DNA of 47,793 nucleotides from JABMRP01 sp964444795 (GTDB lineage: Bacteria; Planctomycetota; Planctomycetia; Pirellulales; Thermoguttaceae), in assembly GCA_964444795.1 (NCBI GenBank), contig CAYUIQ010000035.1, positions 1 through 47,793 of the forward strand. Direction: 5' to 3'. Below are positions 32,037 to 40,885 of the stretch, in pieces. The notes under the pieces were generated by a model. That model made no database searches. It saw only the letters and a list, made by a program, of their open reading frames with translations, and was not told the DNA's origin. The number at the start of each line of letters is the position of its first letter. Within the stretch, counting starts at the first letter, position 1. The position numbers were made by a program, and so were the translations under genes.

Positions 32037-33518
32037 TTACTTCTCGGGCTGCTCGGTCACGAATGGGATCGGCCCCACGTCGTTGGCCAAGAGTTCTTCC
32101 ACCAAATCATCGTGATGCGCCTTGCCAAAGTCCCCGAGCAGCTTCCGATGGTCCAGAAGCACCTGCTGATACGCCGGGTCTCCGGCCAGATTCATTGTTT
32201 CCAGCGGATCTTCCCGCATGTCCACCAGGGACTCCCGACGGATGCCGTGGCTGTACACGCAATACTTGTACCGCTCGCTCCGCACCATCCGGCCTTCGGC
32301 CAACGCGCGGAAGCCGTCAACACGGACGGTTTGGCTCATGTTGTTCTGGATGACCACGTGGTCCCGCCACTGGGCCGGAGTACCGCCCAGCGAGATCGGT
32401 CGCAAACTCCGCCCGGTCAGCTTTTCCGGCACGGCAATGCCCGCGAAATCGAGCAGCGTGGGAAGGATGTCCACACCCGTATTGACCAGCTTGCCGCAAG
32501 TGCCCGGTCCCGTTCGGTCTTTGAGGCAGACGATCAGCGGCACGCGGACCGATTCTTCGTAGAAGACGGTCTTCTGGTTGAAGCGATGCGCGCCTGCGCA
32601 CTCGCCGTGGTCGCTGGTGAAAACGATCAACGTATCTTGCTCGCGTCCCGCTTTCCGCAGCGATGCGAGGACCTTGCCGATCTCACCGTCGACCATCTCG
32701 ACCAGACGGTAGTATCCCCATCGGAGTTGACGCCACTGATCTTCGCTGTAGTCGCCGACCGGGAACTTGCTCCCCGGCCCTTGATACCCCTTGCGCAAGA
32801 CGCTCATCGAATCGGTCTCATTCTTGGGCGGATCAAGATTGGCAGGCACGGGCGGACACCGCGCCGGCGGGGGCGGATCGCCGATCGGGCCGCTTGGAGG
32901 CGGCTGGTGACGTGCAAGTTGGCACACGTCGTGTGGATTACTGAGACTCACCACCGCAAAAAACGGCGAGTCCAAATCCCCGCTCTTGCCGGCGACGTAC
33001 TTGGCTGCCAGATCGCCAACCTCGCTATCGTGTCCATTGCCGTGGAGGCACTGGGCCGTTTGAAAGCCGTGCGCCTGTTCGTCCTTTGAGTTGTATCGCA
33101 GGTGCCACTTCCCGAAGTAGGCCGTTTCATAGCCGGCCGCCTCAAAGTACGACCCCATGCTGACGAATTCCTTGGGGTCCAGCTTCGGCCCGGCGTTCTT
33201 GGTGATTTGCGTTTCGTGTGAATAGCGGCCGGTGAAGATGGAATTCCGCGCGGGCATGCACAGGGGGTTCGACGTGTAGGCCCGTGTAAATACCATGCCG
33301 TTCTTGGCTAGGCTGTCCATCGCCGGCGTGTGGATATACTGACTGCCCATGCGGCAGCTCATCGCGTCGGCAAACTGTTGATCGGTCATGATGAAAAGCA
33401 CATTCGGCCGCTCGGCCGCGGACCCGGATCGAACATTTCCCATGATCGGCGCGAGAATCCCCGCGATGAAGAAGCAGCAGCAGCCCAGGTAGCCTCCGAC
33501 GGCACTCGATCTTCCCAT
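32037..33518 (-). CDS. Secreted arylsulfatase/choline-sulfatase-like enzyme
   Basis: A 493-residue exported sulfatase. A hydrophobic signal segment (LGCCCFFIAGILAP) is followed by the metal-binding start RPNVLFIMTDQQ and the formylglycine motif C87-M-P-A-R-NSIFTGR. The second metal site is TLIVFTSDHGECAGAH. CxPAR rather than CxPSR marks a type also found in many planctomycete sulfatases. It has full family length. The start ATG 33518 has AGGAG upstream; the alternative ATG 33536 would place that ribosome site inside the gene. It is the first gene of the minus-strand glycan operon (33518 down to 23057 or 19920). Confidence 0.9.
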   Translation of the reverse strand: MGRSSAVGGYLGCCCFFIAGILAPIMGNVRSGSAAERPNVLFIMTDQQFADAMSCRMGSQYIHTPAMDSLAKNGMVFTRAYTSNPLCMPARNSIFTGRYSHETQITKNAGPKLDPKEFVSMGSYFEAAGYETAYFGKWHLRYNSKDEQAHGFQTAQCLHGNGHDSEVGDLAAKYVAGKSGDLDSPFFAVVSLSNPHDVCQLARHQPPPSGPIGDPPPPARCPPVPANLDPPKNETDSMSVLRKGYQGPGSKFPVGDYSEDQWRQLRWGYYRLVEMVDGEIGKVLASLRKAGREQDTLIVFTSDHGECAGAHRFNQKTVFYEESVRVPLIVCLKDRTGPGTCGKLVNTGVDILPTLLDFAGIAVPEKLTGRSLRPISLGGTPAQWRDHVVIQNNMSQTVRVDGFRALAEGRMVRSERYKYCVYSHGIRRESLVDMREDPLETMNLAGDPAYQQVLLDHRKLLGDFGKAHHDDLVEELLANDVGPIPFVTEQPEK

Positions 33519-34134
33519 TTCTCTTTCTCCTCGCACTTCCGTCTTGGTCGTAATCTCTTGTTCGATCCACCAGGCTCGATCCCTTGTGCTTCAGGCAGAA
33601 CGCACTATCCAAGATACCGTGTCGGCGTCCAGCCTTCCACCATTTCGGCAGCGGCGGTTGTAACGGGAACCGCAAGACGGAAGAAGAGGTCAGCAGCCTG
33701 TTGAAAAAGTGAGATTTGTTGAGTGAGCCCCCAGAAAACGCGGCTCTGGGGGCTCGCTGCGCTCGACCCCAGGCACCCATGCGACTTTTTCGACGGGCTG
33801 TCAGCACCGCGATGTCGACGGACGGGATGCCGACGCCGCAACCCCCGCGTGGGGGGCTGTGCAGGGGCGATGTATCCCATCCACGCCATGCATTTTGCCG
33901 GAATCGTGACGCAGGATTACGCCTGGGCCGATTCGGCAAAGGAGAATGCCGGCACAGGCGGCCCGCCCGTCACGCGCAGACCCCTTGTGTTGGCAGGACG
34001 GGTCGGATATGGTTCGGCAAGCAAGCAGCTCAAGCCGGTCTTGGGCTCGACGCATAGCGCCCTTGAGCCGCAACGCCGACCAGGGGCGTTGTCGTTTACC
34101 ACTCTGCCAGGCAATCAAACGCCGGGGAATTCGC
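33519..34134. other. Divergent intergenic region with repeat element
   Basis: About 615 bp between the sulfatase operon (minus) and the NYN gene (plus). It holds the MITE-like element 33694-33800 and a CAACGCC/GGCGTTG hairpin (34071-34077 and 34085-34091) just before the NYN gene. I see no gene and no clear promoter. Open frames here show no recognisable protein. Confidence 0.4.
33694..33800. mobile_element. MITE-like element with imperfect terminal inverted repeats
   Basis: A 17-bp left arm CAGCCTGTTGAAAAAGT (33694-33710) and right arm ACTTTTTCGACGGGCTG (33784-33800) are inverted repeats with two mismatches. Inside is a perfect 11-bp hairpin GAGCCCCCAGA (33725-33735) / TCTGGGGGCTC (33745-33755) with a 9-nt loop. 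The total is 107 bp with no coding capacity. This fits a non-autonomous element, or a retained IS end pair with a captured hairpin. Confidence 0.55.
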
Positions 34135-34893
34135 ATGCCCGAAGAACTGCTCATCGCCGTATTCGTCGATTTCGAGAACCTGGCCATTGGTGTTCGGAAA
34201 ATGAAGCCGGGAAAGTTCCAGATCCAGTTGGTTCTGAAACGGCTCCTGGAAAAGGGGCGGTTGGTCTACAAACGCGCCTATTGCGATTGGAGCAACTACC
34301 AAGACTCGTTGAAGGAGTTCCACGCCCAGGGCATCGAAATGATCGATATCCCTCAGAGCAAGATGAGCGGCAAGAACAGCGCCGATATCCGGATGGTCGT
34401 GGACGCCCTGGACCTCTGCTATTCCAAGCAGCACATCGACGCCTTCGCCTTGATCTCCGGCGATAGCGATTTTTCGCCGCTCGTCTCGAAGTTGAAGGAA
34501 AACAACAAACGGGTCATCGGCTGTGGTGCCAAGAGTTCGACCTCGGACCTGCTTATCGCCAATTGCGACGAGTTCATCTACTACGACGACCTGATCCGGG
34601 CAGCCAAGAAGACGGGGACCGCAACGAAGAAGGGGAAGGCCGACGGGGGGAAGAAGCAGGAGGCTATCGAACGGGTCCTGGAAGTCCTGCCTTCGGCGGA
34701 ACAAGATTACGATCCCTTGTGGGGGTCGACGCTCAAACAGGCGATCCGGCGCGTGCATCCCGGGTTCAACGAGGGATACTACGGCTACCGAAGCTTCTCC
34801 GACTTGCTCGAAGAGCTCAAGGCCAAAGGGCTGCTCGAACTCGAGTACGACGACAGCCGAGGAAACTACAAGGTGCGCCGCAAGAATAGCTGA
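34135..34893 (+). CDS. NYN-domain ribonuclease-like protein with OST-HTH (LOTUS) domain
   Basis: A 252-residue cytoplasmic protein. The N-terminal NYN/PIN-like domain has the acidic metal ligands D12 (VFVDFEN, with N15), D84 (SADIRMVVDALD), and D110 and D112 (LISGDSDFSPL). A lysine-rich linker (about 163-178) leads to a C-terminal OST-HTH/LOTUS-type winged helix (TLKQAIRRVHPGFNEGYYGY, FSDLLEELKAKGLLELEY). NYN proteins are predicted single-strand RNA nucleases, and LOTUS domains bind RNA. This pairing (LabA/MARF1-like) is widespread but of unknown bacterial substrate. The start ATG 34135 has CGGGGA upstream; a longer open frame from 33946 is repeat-derived. Confidence 0.9.
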   Translation: MPEELLIAVFVDFENLAIGVRKMKPGKFQIQLVLKRLLEKGRLVYKRAYCDWSNYQDSLKEFHAQGIEMIDIPQSKMSGKNSADIRMVVDALDLCYSKQHIDAFALISGDSDFSPLVSKLKENNKRVIGCGAKSSTSDLLIANCDEFIYYDDLIRAAKKTGTATKKGKADGGKKQEAIERVLEVLPSAEQDYDPLWGSTLKQAIRRVHPGFNEGYYGYRSFSDLLEELKAKGLLELEYDDSRGNYKVRRKNS

Positions 34894-34987
34894 TCGCCGC
34901 CGCGGTGTGTCGGGGGTGATATCCACGAGGTTGGCACGCATGGTGCGTCCTTGCAGGGCGGACAACGAGATACGAGAGGAGCATCAG

Positions 34988-36052
34988 ATGACCGCAGTGA
35001 GATGGATGCGACGGGGATTAGGCTCCGCGGTGGCGGGGCTGCTTCTGCTGACAGCAACGGTCTGTGCCCAGGCCGTCGAACGGGACGTGACGTTGATCAG
35101 CACCTCGGATTCCCACTACGTATCGGTCGGGACCCGGCACAAATACCGCAACGCACATAACCTCAAGACCGTGCTGGCGATCAACGCGGTGACCGATCTG
35201 AACTGGCCCCAATCGCTTGGTGGCGGTCACGTCGACGCGCCCCGCGGCGTGATGGGACTGGGCGACATGATTGACGACGGCGACGTCATGTTTGAAGGGA
35301 TCAACAAGGGCGAGAAGCAGTACGAATCCCTGCTCGCTGACTTCGGGCTCGACGGCACCGACGGTGTGCTGAAGTATCCGGTCTTTGAAACCTGGGGCAA
35401 CCACGACGGCCCGCCGGTCGGCAAAGATCGCCACGGGTTCAGCTTTCAGGCCAAGTTCAAGCAGCGCAACGCGATCCGAAAGCAAAAAGGCCTGATCGGG
35501 AACCTGAGCGACAACGGCCTCCACTATTCCTGGGATTGGGACGATGTACATTTCGTTATGCTCGGGATTTACCCGGCCGATGTCCAAAACGCGAAGATCC
35601 GGTACAATCCGATATGGCACGATCCCCAGGGAGCGTTGACGTTCTTGCGCCAGGATCTGGCCGAGAACGTCGGCGACAGCGGCCGCCCGGTGATCCTGAT
35701 GAGCCACTGCGGTGTGGATGCGGACTGGTGGCACGAGGAAGACAAACGGGCCTTCTATGACGTTGCATTGCCGTACAATGTGGTGGCGTACATTTACGGC
35801 CACAGTGGGACCGGAGTACGCCGGTGGGCGCCGACAGAGACCCAACGCAAGCTGCTCTGCATCAACGACGGCCAGACGGAAAACGGGTTCTTCGTTATCC
35901 AACTGCAAGACAGCCGGATGCGATACGGCTATTATGGGAAGCAATGGAAGACGGAAAAGGGAGAAGACGGCCGGCCGATTCGCACCTGGGACGGTGACTG
36001 GGTCTGGCGATGCGCCGGTACGGCCGATCTGACGCCGAGGAAAGCCAAGTAG
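34988..36052 (+). CDS. Secreted metallophosphoesterase
   Basis: A 354-residue exported calcineurin-like phosphoesterase with a signal peptide (AVAGLLLLTATVCAQAV). The metal and active-site motifs are in order: D41-x-H43 (STSDSHY), G-D93 (GLGDMIDDG), G-N138-H139-D (ETWGNHDGPP), LMSHCGVD and IYGHSGTG. Family members hydrolyse phosphomonoesters, diesters or nucleotides outside the cytoplasm. The start ATG 34988 has GAGGAG upstream. The next gene begins 28 bp later, so it is probably co-transcribed with the GH127-like enzyme. A role in scavenging phosphate from glycans or nucleic acids is a guess. Confidence 0.9.
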   Translation: MTAVRWMRRGLGSAVAGLLLLTATVCAQAVERDVTLISTSDSHYVSVGTRHKYRNAHNLKTVLAINAVTDLNWPQSLGGGHVDAPRGVMGLGDMIDDGDVMFEGINKGEKQYESLLADFGLDGTDGVLKYPVFETWGNHDGPPVGKDRHGFSFQAKFKQRNAIRKQKGLIGNLSDNGLHYSWDWDDVHFVMLGIYPADVQNAKIRYNPIWHDPQGALTFLRQDLAENVGDSGRPVILMSHCGVDADWWHEEDKRAFYDVALPYNVVAYIYGHSGTGVRRWAPTETQRKLLCINDGQTENGFFVIQLQDSRMRYGYYGKQWKTEKGEDGRPIRTWDGDWVWRCAGTADLTPRKAK

Positions 36053-36080
36053 CCATTCGTGTTATGTACAGGAGACTCTC

Positions 36081-38534
36081 ATGTGTTTTCGAACGATGCT
36101 CTTCGCCACGATAGCAGCGATCACATTCTCCGCCGGAATGGTTGCGGCCCAGTCGGCGCACGAGTACCCGGTGCGTCCGGTTCCCTTCACGGCGGTGAAC
36201 GTGGCCGACGGATTCTGGACGCCGCGGCTGGTTACCAGCCGCCAGACGACGATTCCTTACTGCTTCACCAAGTGTGAGGAAACGGGGCGCATCGATAATT
36301 TCGCGCGGGCCGGCGGGCTGCTCGAAGGGAAGTTTGAAGGCATCTACTTCAACGACTCCGACCTCTACAAGATCATCGAGGGGGCCGCCTACGTTCTGGC
36401 ACTCCAAAAAGACGAGAAGTTCGACAAGTACGTCGACGAGGTGATCGCGAAAATCGCCGCGGCGCAAGAGGAAGACGGATACCTGTACACGTCACGCACC
36501 ATCCTGCTGGGCGCCGCCGAGGATGACGAAAAGTACAACCCGCCCGGGGGCAAACCCCGCTGGTCGGCTCCCGGTGGGCACGAACTCTACTGCGTGGGCC
36601 ATCTCTACGAGGCGGCCGTCGCCCATCACGTGGCCACGGGAAAACGCAATCTTCTGGACGTGGCCGTGAAAAACGCCGACCTGATCTGCGAGACTTTCGG
36701 CCCGGATAAGAAAGAGAATTGGCCGCCCGGGCATCAGGAAATCGAAATCGGCCTGGCGCGACTCTATCGGCTCACCGGCGAAAAGAAATATCTCGACACG
36801 GCGAAGTTCTTTCTCGACGCCCGAGGTCGTGCCGAGGGTCGTAAGTTCGGCCTGATGGGCCAGTACTGCCAGGACCATCGGCCCGTTGTCGAGCAGGAGG
36901 CCGCCGTGGGACACGCGGTTCGTGCGGCCTACATGTACGCGGGCATGGCCGACGTGGCGGCATTGGTCGGCGACCAATCGTACGTCACGGCCATCGACCG
37001 TATCTGGCACGACGTGGTCGAAACCAAGCTGTACGTGACCGGCGGCATCGGCGCGGCCGGCGGTAACGAAGGGTTTGGCGATCCCTACGATTTGCCCAAT
37101 CGGGTGGCCTACTGTGAAACCTGTGCCTCGATCGCCAACGTCTACTGGAACCATCGGCTGTTCTGTTTCACCGGCGACGGGAAGTACATCGACGTGATGG
37201 AACGCACCTTGTACAACGCCCTGCTCTCCGGGGTGTCGCTCCAGGGGAATACCTTCTTCTACCCCAACCCGCTGGAGACGGAAGGCCGACGTGCCCGCAG
37301 TCCGTGGTTCGGATGCGCCTGCTGTCCGAGCAACATTTCTCGCTTCATCCCGTCGATGCCCGGCTATGTCTATGCCGTGGACGATAAGGACTCGCGGCGG
37401 CGGATCTACGTCAACTTGTACGTCGCTTCGGATTCGACCGTCAAGGTCGGCAACGACGCGGTCCGCATCCGTCAGCAAACGCAATATCCCTGGGACGGCA
37501 AGGTGAGCATCACGCTCGAGACGAAAGCCGACGTTGCTCTGAAGCTCCGCATTCCCGGCTGGGCGCGGGGCGAGGCCGCTCCTGGCGGACTCTACAAGTT
37601 CCTCAAGGATGACGACCCGGCGCCGACCCTGTTGGTCAACGGCCAAACGGTCGCGGCCGCCGTGGATAACGGATATGTGACGATCGACCGCAAGTGGCAA
37701 AAGGGCGACCGGGTGGAACTCGTATTACCGATGCCGGTCCGCCGCGTGACGGCCAACGCGAAGCTTGTCGAGAACCTCGGCAAGGTGGCCATCCAACGCG
37801 GCCCGATCGTCTTTTGTATCGAAGGGCTTGACGTCGACGCGAAATCGATCCCCAGTCTCTTCTTGGAGGATGATACGCGGTTGACGTCCCGGTTCGAGGC
37901 CGATCTGTTGGGTGGCCTTGCGATCGTGCGAGGCGCGGCCCAGGAAACGCGGTGGGAGAAGGGACCGGCGGGCGAGAAACGGCTGCGGAAGAAACCCGTT
38001 ACGTTTCGCGCCATTCCGTATTATGCGTGGAGCCATCGTGATGCCGAGGGGATGTGCATCTGGATTGGCCGGACCGCGGAAGGCGTGCGTCCCGAGCCGC
38101 TGCCGACCATTGCGTCGACCAGCCGGGCCTCGGCATCGCGAGGAAACGTCGCCGCACTGAACGATCAACGCGAACCCCGTTCGTCGGGTGACCACGCAAA
38201 TCCTTTCCTCCACTGGTGGCCCAACAAGGGAAAGAAGGAGTGGGTCGAGTACCGCTTTGCCCAACCCACCAAAGTTCACGCGGTGGAAGTGTACTGGTTC
38301 GACGACACGGGCCGCGGCCAATGCCGCTTGCCCGAGTCTTGGACGCTTCTGTCTCGTGACGGCGATGCCTGGAAGCCGGTTGGAAATCCAAGCGACTACG
38401 GCGTCGAGATGGATCGGTACAACCGGACCACATTTGATCCGGTCACGACCGACGGCCTGCGGATCGAAGTGCAATCACAAGAGCACTGGGCCGGCGGTAT
38501 CCACGAGTGGAAGGTTGAAGGCGAAGAGAAATAG
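36081..38534 (+). CDS. Secreted GH127-like beta-L-arabinofuranosidase with C-terminal discoidin-like domain
   Basis: An 817-residue exported glycosidase of the GH127 type (DUF1680), which releases beta-L-arabinofuranose. A signal peptide (LFATIAAITFSAGMVAAQ) is followed by the (alpha/alpha)6 barrel. The zinc/catalytic set is visible: C345-E346-T-C348 in VAYCETCAS and C412-A-C414-C415 in GCACCPSNIS. These match the Glu/Cys ligands and nucleophilic Cys known for HypBA1. A beta-sandwich follows (about 460-590). The last ~130 residues form a discoidin-like carbohydrate-binding domain (VEYRFAQPTKVHAVEVYWFD). The gene is 28 bp behind the phosphoesterase. It is consistent with breakdown of arabinose-containing plant glycans or glycoproteins. 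Confidence 0.88.
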   Translation: MCFRTMLFATIAAITFSAGMVAAQSAHEYPVRPVPFTAVNVADGFWTPRLVTSRQTTIPYCFTKCEETGRIDNFARAGGLLEGKFEGIYFNDSDLYKIIEGAAYVLALQKDEKFDKYVDEVIAKIAAAQEEDGYLYTSRTILLGAAEDDEKYNPPGGKPRWSAPGGHELYCVGHLYEAAVAHHVATGKRNLLDVAVKNADLICETFGPDKKENWPPGHQEIEIGLARLYRLTGEKKYLDTAKFFLDARGRAEGRKFGLMGQYCQDHRPVVEQEAAVGHAVRAAYMYAGMADVAALVGDQSYVTAIDRIWHDVVETKLYVTGGIGAAGGNEGFGDPYDLPNRVAYCETCASIANVYWNHRLFCFTGDGKYIDVMERTLYNALLSGVSLQGNTFFYPNPLETEGRRARSPWFGCACCPSNISRFIPSMPGYVYAVDDKDSRRRIYVNLYVASDSTVKVGNDAVRIRQQTQYPWDGKVSITLETKADVALKLRIPGWARGEAAPGGLYKFLKDDDPAPTLLVNGQTVAAAVDNGYVTIDRKWQKGDRVELVLPMPVRRVTANAKLVENLGKVAIQRGPIVFCIEGLDVDAKSIPSLFLEDDTRLTSRFEADLLGGLAIVRGAAQETRWEKGPAGEKRLRKKPVTFRAIPYYAWSHRDAEGMCIWIGRTAEGVRPEPLPTIASTSRASASRGNVAALNDQREPRSSGDHANPFLHWWPNKGKKEWVEYRFAQPTKVHAVEVYWFDDTGRGQCRLPESWTLLSRDGDAWKPVGNPSDYGVEMDRYNRTTFDPVTTDGLRIEVQSQEHWAGGIHEWKVEGEEK

Positions 38535-38768
38535 CCGGCAATTTGCTTTGCCAGCCGCTATTTCGCCGCAGCCGCCCGAAAGACATCGCAGCCCTGCCAT
38601 GATACTTGCGGGCACGGTCCACGAACGATTGCCAGGACCAATCTACATAGCCTACGCCGTTTGAGTGGCACTCGTGCAGTTTCTCGCGGGGCAAATCATT
38701 TCTAGCGAGGGGAATGCATCCTCCCTGAAGGGCCTGATGAAGTCACTCGCGCTCTACGGGGGGGAGTG

Positions 38769-38797
38769 TTGACAGCCGGGACAAGGACACGGATACT
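38769..38797 (+). promoter_or_regulatory. Promoter of the ACP-oxoamine synthase gene
   Basis: TTGACA (38769-38774), 17-bp spacer, GATACT (38792-38797). The predicted leader of about 40 nt contains a perfect 10-bp palindrome CTAGTACTAG (38815-38824), a possible operator, and AGGTGA as a weak ribosome site before ATG 38842. The rest of the spacer 38535-38768 shows no gene. Confidence 0.5.
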
Positions 38798-38841
38798 GCT
38801 TCTTTGCGTATTGACTAGTACTAGGTGAAAGCATACTACTT

Positions 38842-40428
38842 ATGACTCAGACGAGCAGCCCATTGGGGGGTTCTCCAAACACACCGGACCTTTCAACTCA
38901 CGAACTCGTTCACGGGAAAATTGTCCAGTGGCTCCGAAGCGAGACTTCTCTTGAAGTCGACCAGATCGATTACGACGCGTCTCTTCTCGCGTTGGGAGTC
39001 GATTCGCTCGGCGTGGCGTCGATCACGGCCGAATTGGAGGAAGAAACCAAAACGACTTTGAATCCGGACGTCGTGTTTGATCTGGAAACGATCAACGAGT
39101 TGGTCGAATATCTGCAAAGCCTGTCAGCGCCACCGGCGCGGCAAACCGACCCGAGCACGGCCAATGCCGAAGCTCCCCGGTTAGCGGATGTACCGCTCCA
39201 GGACGGCCTGCCTACCGCTGAGTCCGGCGGCTGCGAATCGGACGGTTTGATACAGCACTACGGCCGTCTAAATCGCCGGGTCGAGTCACTCAAAGAGCGG
39301 GGCTTGTATTTCTTTGAACCCGAAATCTCGATGCACGACGGAGCATGGGTCGTCGCTGACGGTAAGCGGATGTTAATGCTCGGTTCGTACGAGTACCTCG
39401 GACTGCTGGGACATTCGCACCTGAAGAATACGGCGATTGCGGCGATCGAGGAGTTTGGGACGGGACACCATGGCGTGCGGCTTTTGGCAGGCACGACCAC
39501 GGTGCATCGAGAGTTGGAAGCGAAACTGGCCGCCTTCATGCGCGCGGAAGATGCGGTCGTGTTCAGCAGCGGATACGTCACGAATCTGGCGACGCTCTCG
39601 TCGCTGGTCGGGCGGGGCGATTGCGTGATCGGCGACCAGTGGAACCACGCCAGTATCATGGACGGCTGCCGCATGTCCGGTGCCGAGTTCCTGGAGTTTG
39701 AGCACAATTGCATGGACTCCCTGGCGGAGAGTCTGGAGAAGGCCGCCGGCCGCCGGACACTGGTGGTCGTCGACGCCGTCTTCAGCATGGACGGTGACAT
39801 CGTCGACTTGCCCGCGGTCGTGGAACTCTGCCGGAAGCATCAAGCCTTGCTGATGGTCGACGAAGCGCACAGCTTGGGAGTGCTGGGAAAAACGGGGCGG
39901 GGAGTCCAGGAGCACTTTGATCTGGAACCCGACGCGATTGACGTCAAGATGGGAACCCTGTCGAAGACCTTGGCCGGCTGCGGCGGCTTCATCGCCGGCC
40001 GCAAAGAGATCACCACCTATCTGCGACATCACGCCCGCGGTTATATCTTCAGCGGCGCGTTGCCCGCCGGGCAAGCGAGTGTCGCGATCGCGGCGCTGGA
40101 GGTCCTCGAGCGCGAGCCTGAGCTTGTCGAGCGTTTGCGGGAAAACGCCGCGCACTATTTGCGGGGCTTGAAGACGCTCGGGTTCGACACGGCCCAAAGC
40201 GTCACTCCGATCGTGCCCGTGATGACCCGCAACGACGAGATTACCCTGGAGATGACGCGGATCTGTCGCTCCGAAGGATTGCTGGTCATCCCGGTCGTTT
40301 ACCCGGCGGTGCCCGTCGACGCTCCCCGCTTGCGGACGTGCGTTTCGGCGATTCACAGCAGAGAAAACATCGACTTTGCCCTGGACGTTCTCGCGCGAGC
40401 GGGACGACGGACAAAGCTGATCACCTAA
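38842..40428 (+). CDS. Acyl carrier protein fused to alpha-oxoamine synthase
   Basis: A 528-residue cytoplasmic fusion. Residues about 18-95 form an acyl carrier protein with the phosphopantetheine site S55 (LGVDSLGVASITAELEEE). After a linker, residues about 135-525 form a PLP-dependent alpha-oxoamine synthase (KBL/AONS/serine palmitoyltransferase family). It has GTGHHGVRLLAGTTTVHREL, DEAHS (D340) and Schiff-base K375 in GTLSKTLAG. These enzymes condense an amino acid with an acyl thioester, releasing CO2. Here the acyl donor is presumably carried by the fused ACP, as in PigH-type prodigiosin proteins. No PKS, acyltransferase or ligase to load the ACP is adjacent. Possible products are sphingoid-like amino ketones or a signalling/lipid head; the choice is open. 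Confidence 0.9.
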   Translation: MTQTSSPLGGSPNTPDLSTHELVHGKIVQWLRSETSLEVDQIDYDASLLALGVDSLGVASITAELEEETKTTLNPDVVFDLETINELVEYLQSLSAPPARQTDPSTANAEAPRLADVPLQDGLPTAESGGCESDGLIQHYGRLNRRVESLKERGLYFFEPEISMHDGAWVVADGKRMLMLGSYEYLGLLGHSHLKNTAIAAIEEFGTGHHGVRLLAGTTTVHRELEAKLAAFMRAEDAVVFSSGYVTNLATLSSLVGRGDCVIGDQWNHASIMDGCRMSGAEFLEFEHNCMDSLAESLEKAAGRRTLVVVDAVFSMDGDIVDLPAVVELCRKHQALLMVDEAHSLGVLGKTGRGVQEHFDLEPDAIDVKMGTLSKTLAGCGGFIAGRKEITTYLRHHARGYIFSGALPAGQASVAIAALEVLEREPELVERLRENAAHYLRGLKTLGFDTAQSVTPIVPVMTRNDEITLEMTRICRSEGLLVIPVVYPAVPVDAPRLRTCVSAIHSRENIDFALDVLARAGRRTKLIT

Positions 40429-40484
40429 GCGGAATCTAAGCAATTGAACATGAACACGGCAGTCAGGTGAGACGCTCATGGTAG

Positions 40485-40538
40485 CCGTCTGGCGGCCCGA
40501 GACGGTTGCTTGGTTGCCGGATTTATCGGTCGCCAGAC
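40485..40538 (+). other. Leader with mutually exclusive hairpins upstream of the cold-shock gene
   Basis: GTCTGGCG (40487-40494) is fully complementary to CGCCAGAC (40531-40538), while the overlapping CCGTCT (40485-40490) can instead pair with AGACGG (40500-40505). The region lies between the oxoamine synthase stop and the csp start, 106-159 nt before the latter. It could be a csp-type temperature-responsive leader, or a terminator region of the upstream gene; no T-run follows. Confidence 0.3.
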
Positions 40539-40643
40539 TCGGGGCCGATTCAAATACCTGTTAGTTAACACGTTTGTGGCGGAGTAGCCTGGGCACGGTG
40601 TTTTCGGGCAACGCCGCGGGACACTTTTTAAGGAATTGGGCCA

Positions 40644-40841
40644 ATGGCAGAAGGCACTATCAAGCGACTCACGGACAAGGGCTTCGGGTTTATCGACACC
40701 GGAAGCGACAAGGACATGTTCTTTCACTCGTCGGACCTCGAAGGGGTGAGCTACGAGGAACTCCAAGAAGGGCAGCGAGTGTCGTACACGGAAGGACGCG
40801 GACCGAAAGGACCAAGAGCCGAAAACGTCAAGCTTGTCTGA
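40644..40841 (+). CDS. Cold-shock domain protein (CspA family)
   Basis: A 65-residue single cold-shock domain that binds single-stranded RNA/DNA and melts RNA structure. RNP1 (KGFGFIDTG) and RNP2 (DMFFHSSDL) are intact, and the length is normal for CspA proteins. ATG 40644 follows AAGGA with a rather long spacing. The leader is long (more than 200 bp from the previous gene) and structured, as usual for csp genes. The 38-residue basic microprotein follows after 44 bp and is probably co-transcribed. Confidence 0.96.
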   Translation: MAEGTIKRLTDKGFGFIDTGSDKDMFFHSSDLEGVSYEELQEGQRVSYTEGRGPKGPRAENVKLV

Positions 40842-40885
40842 CGGAGTTGAGACGAACCTTCGGTTTCAATCACGGAGAAGCGGAT

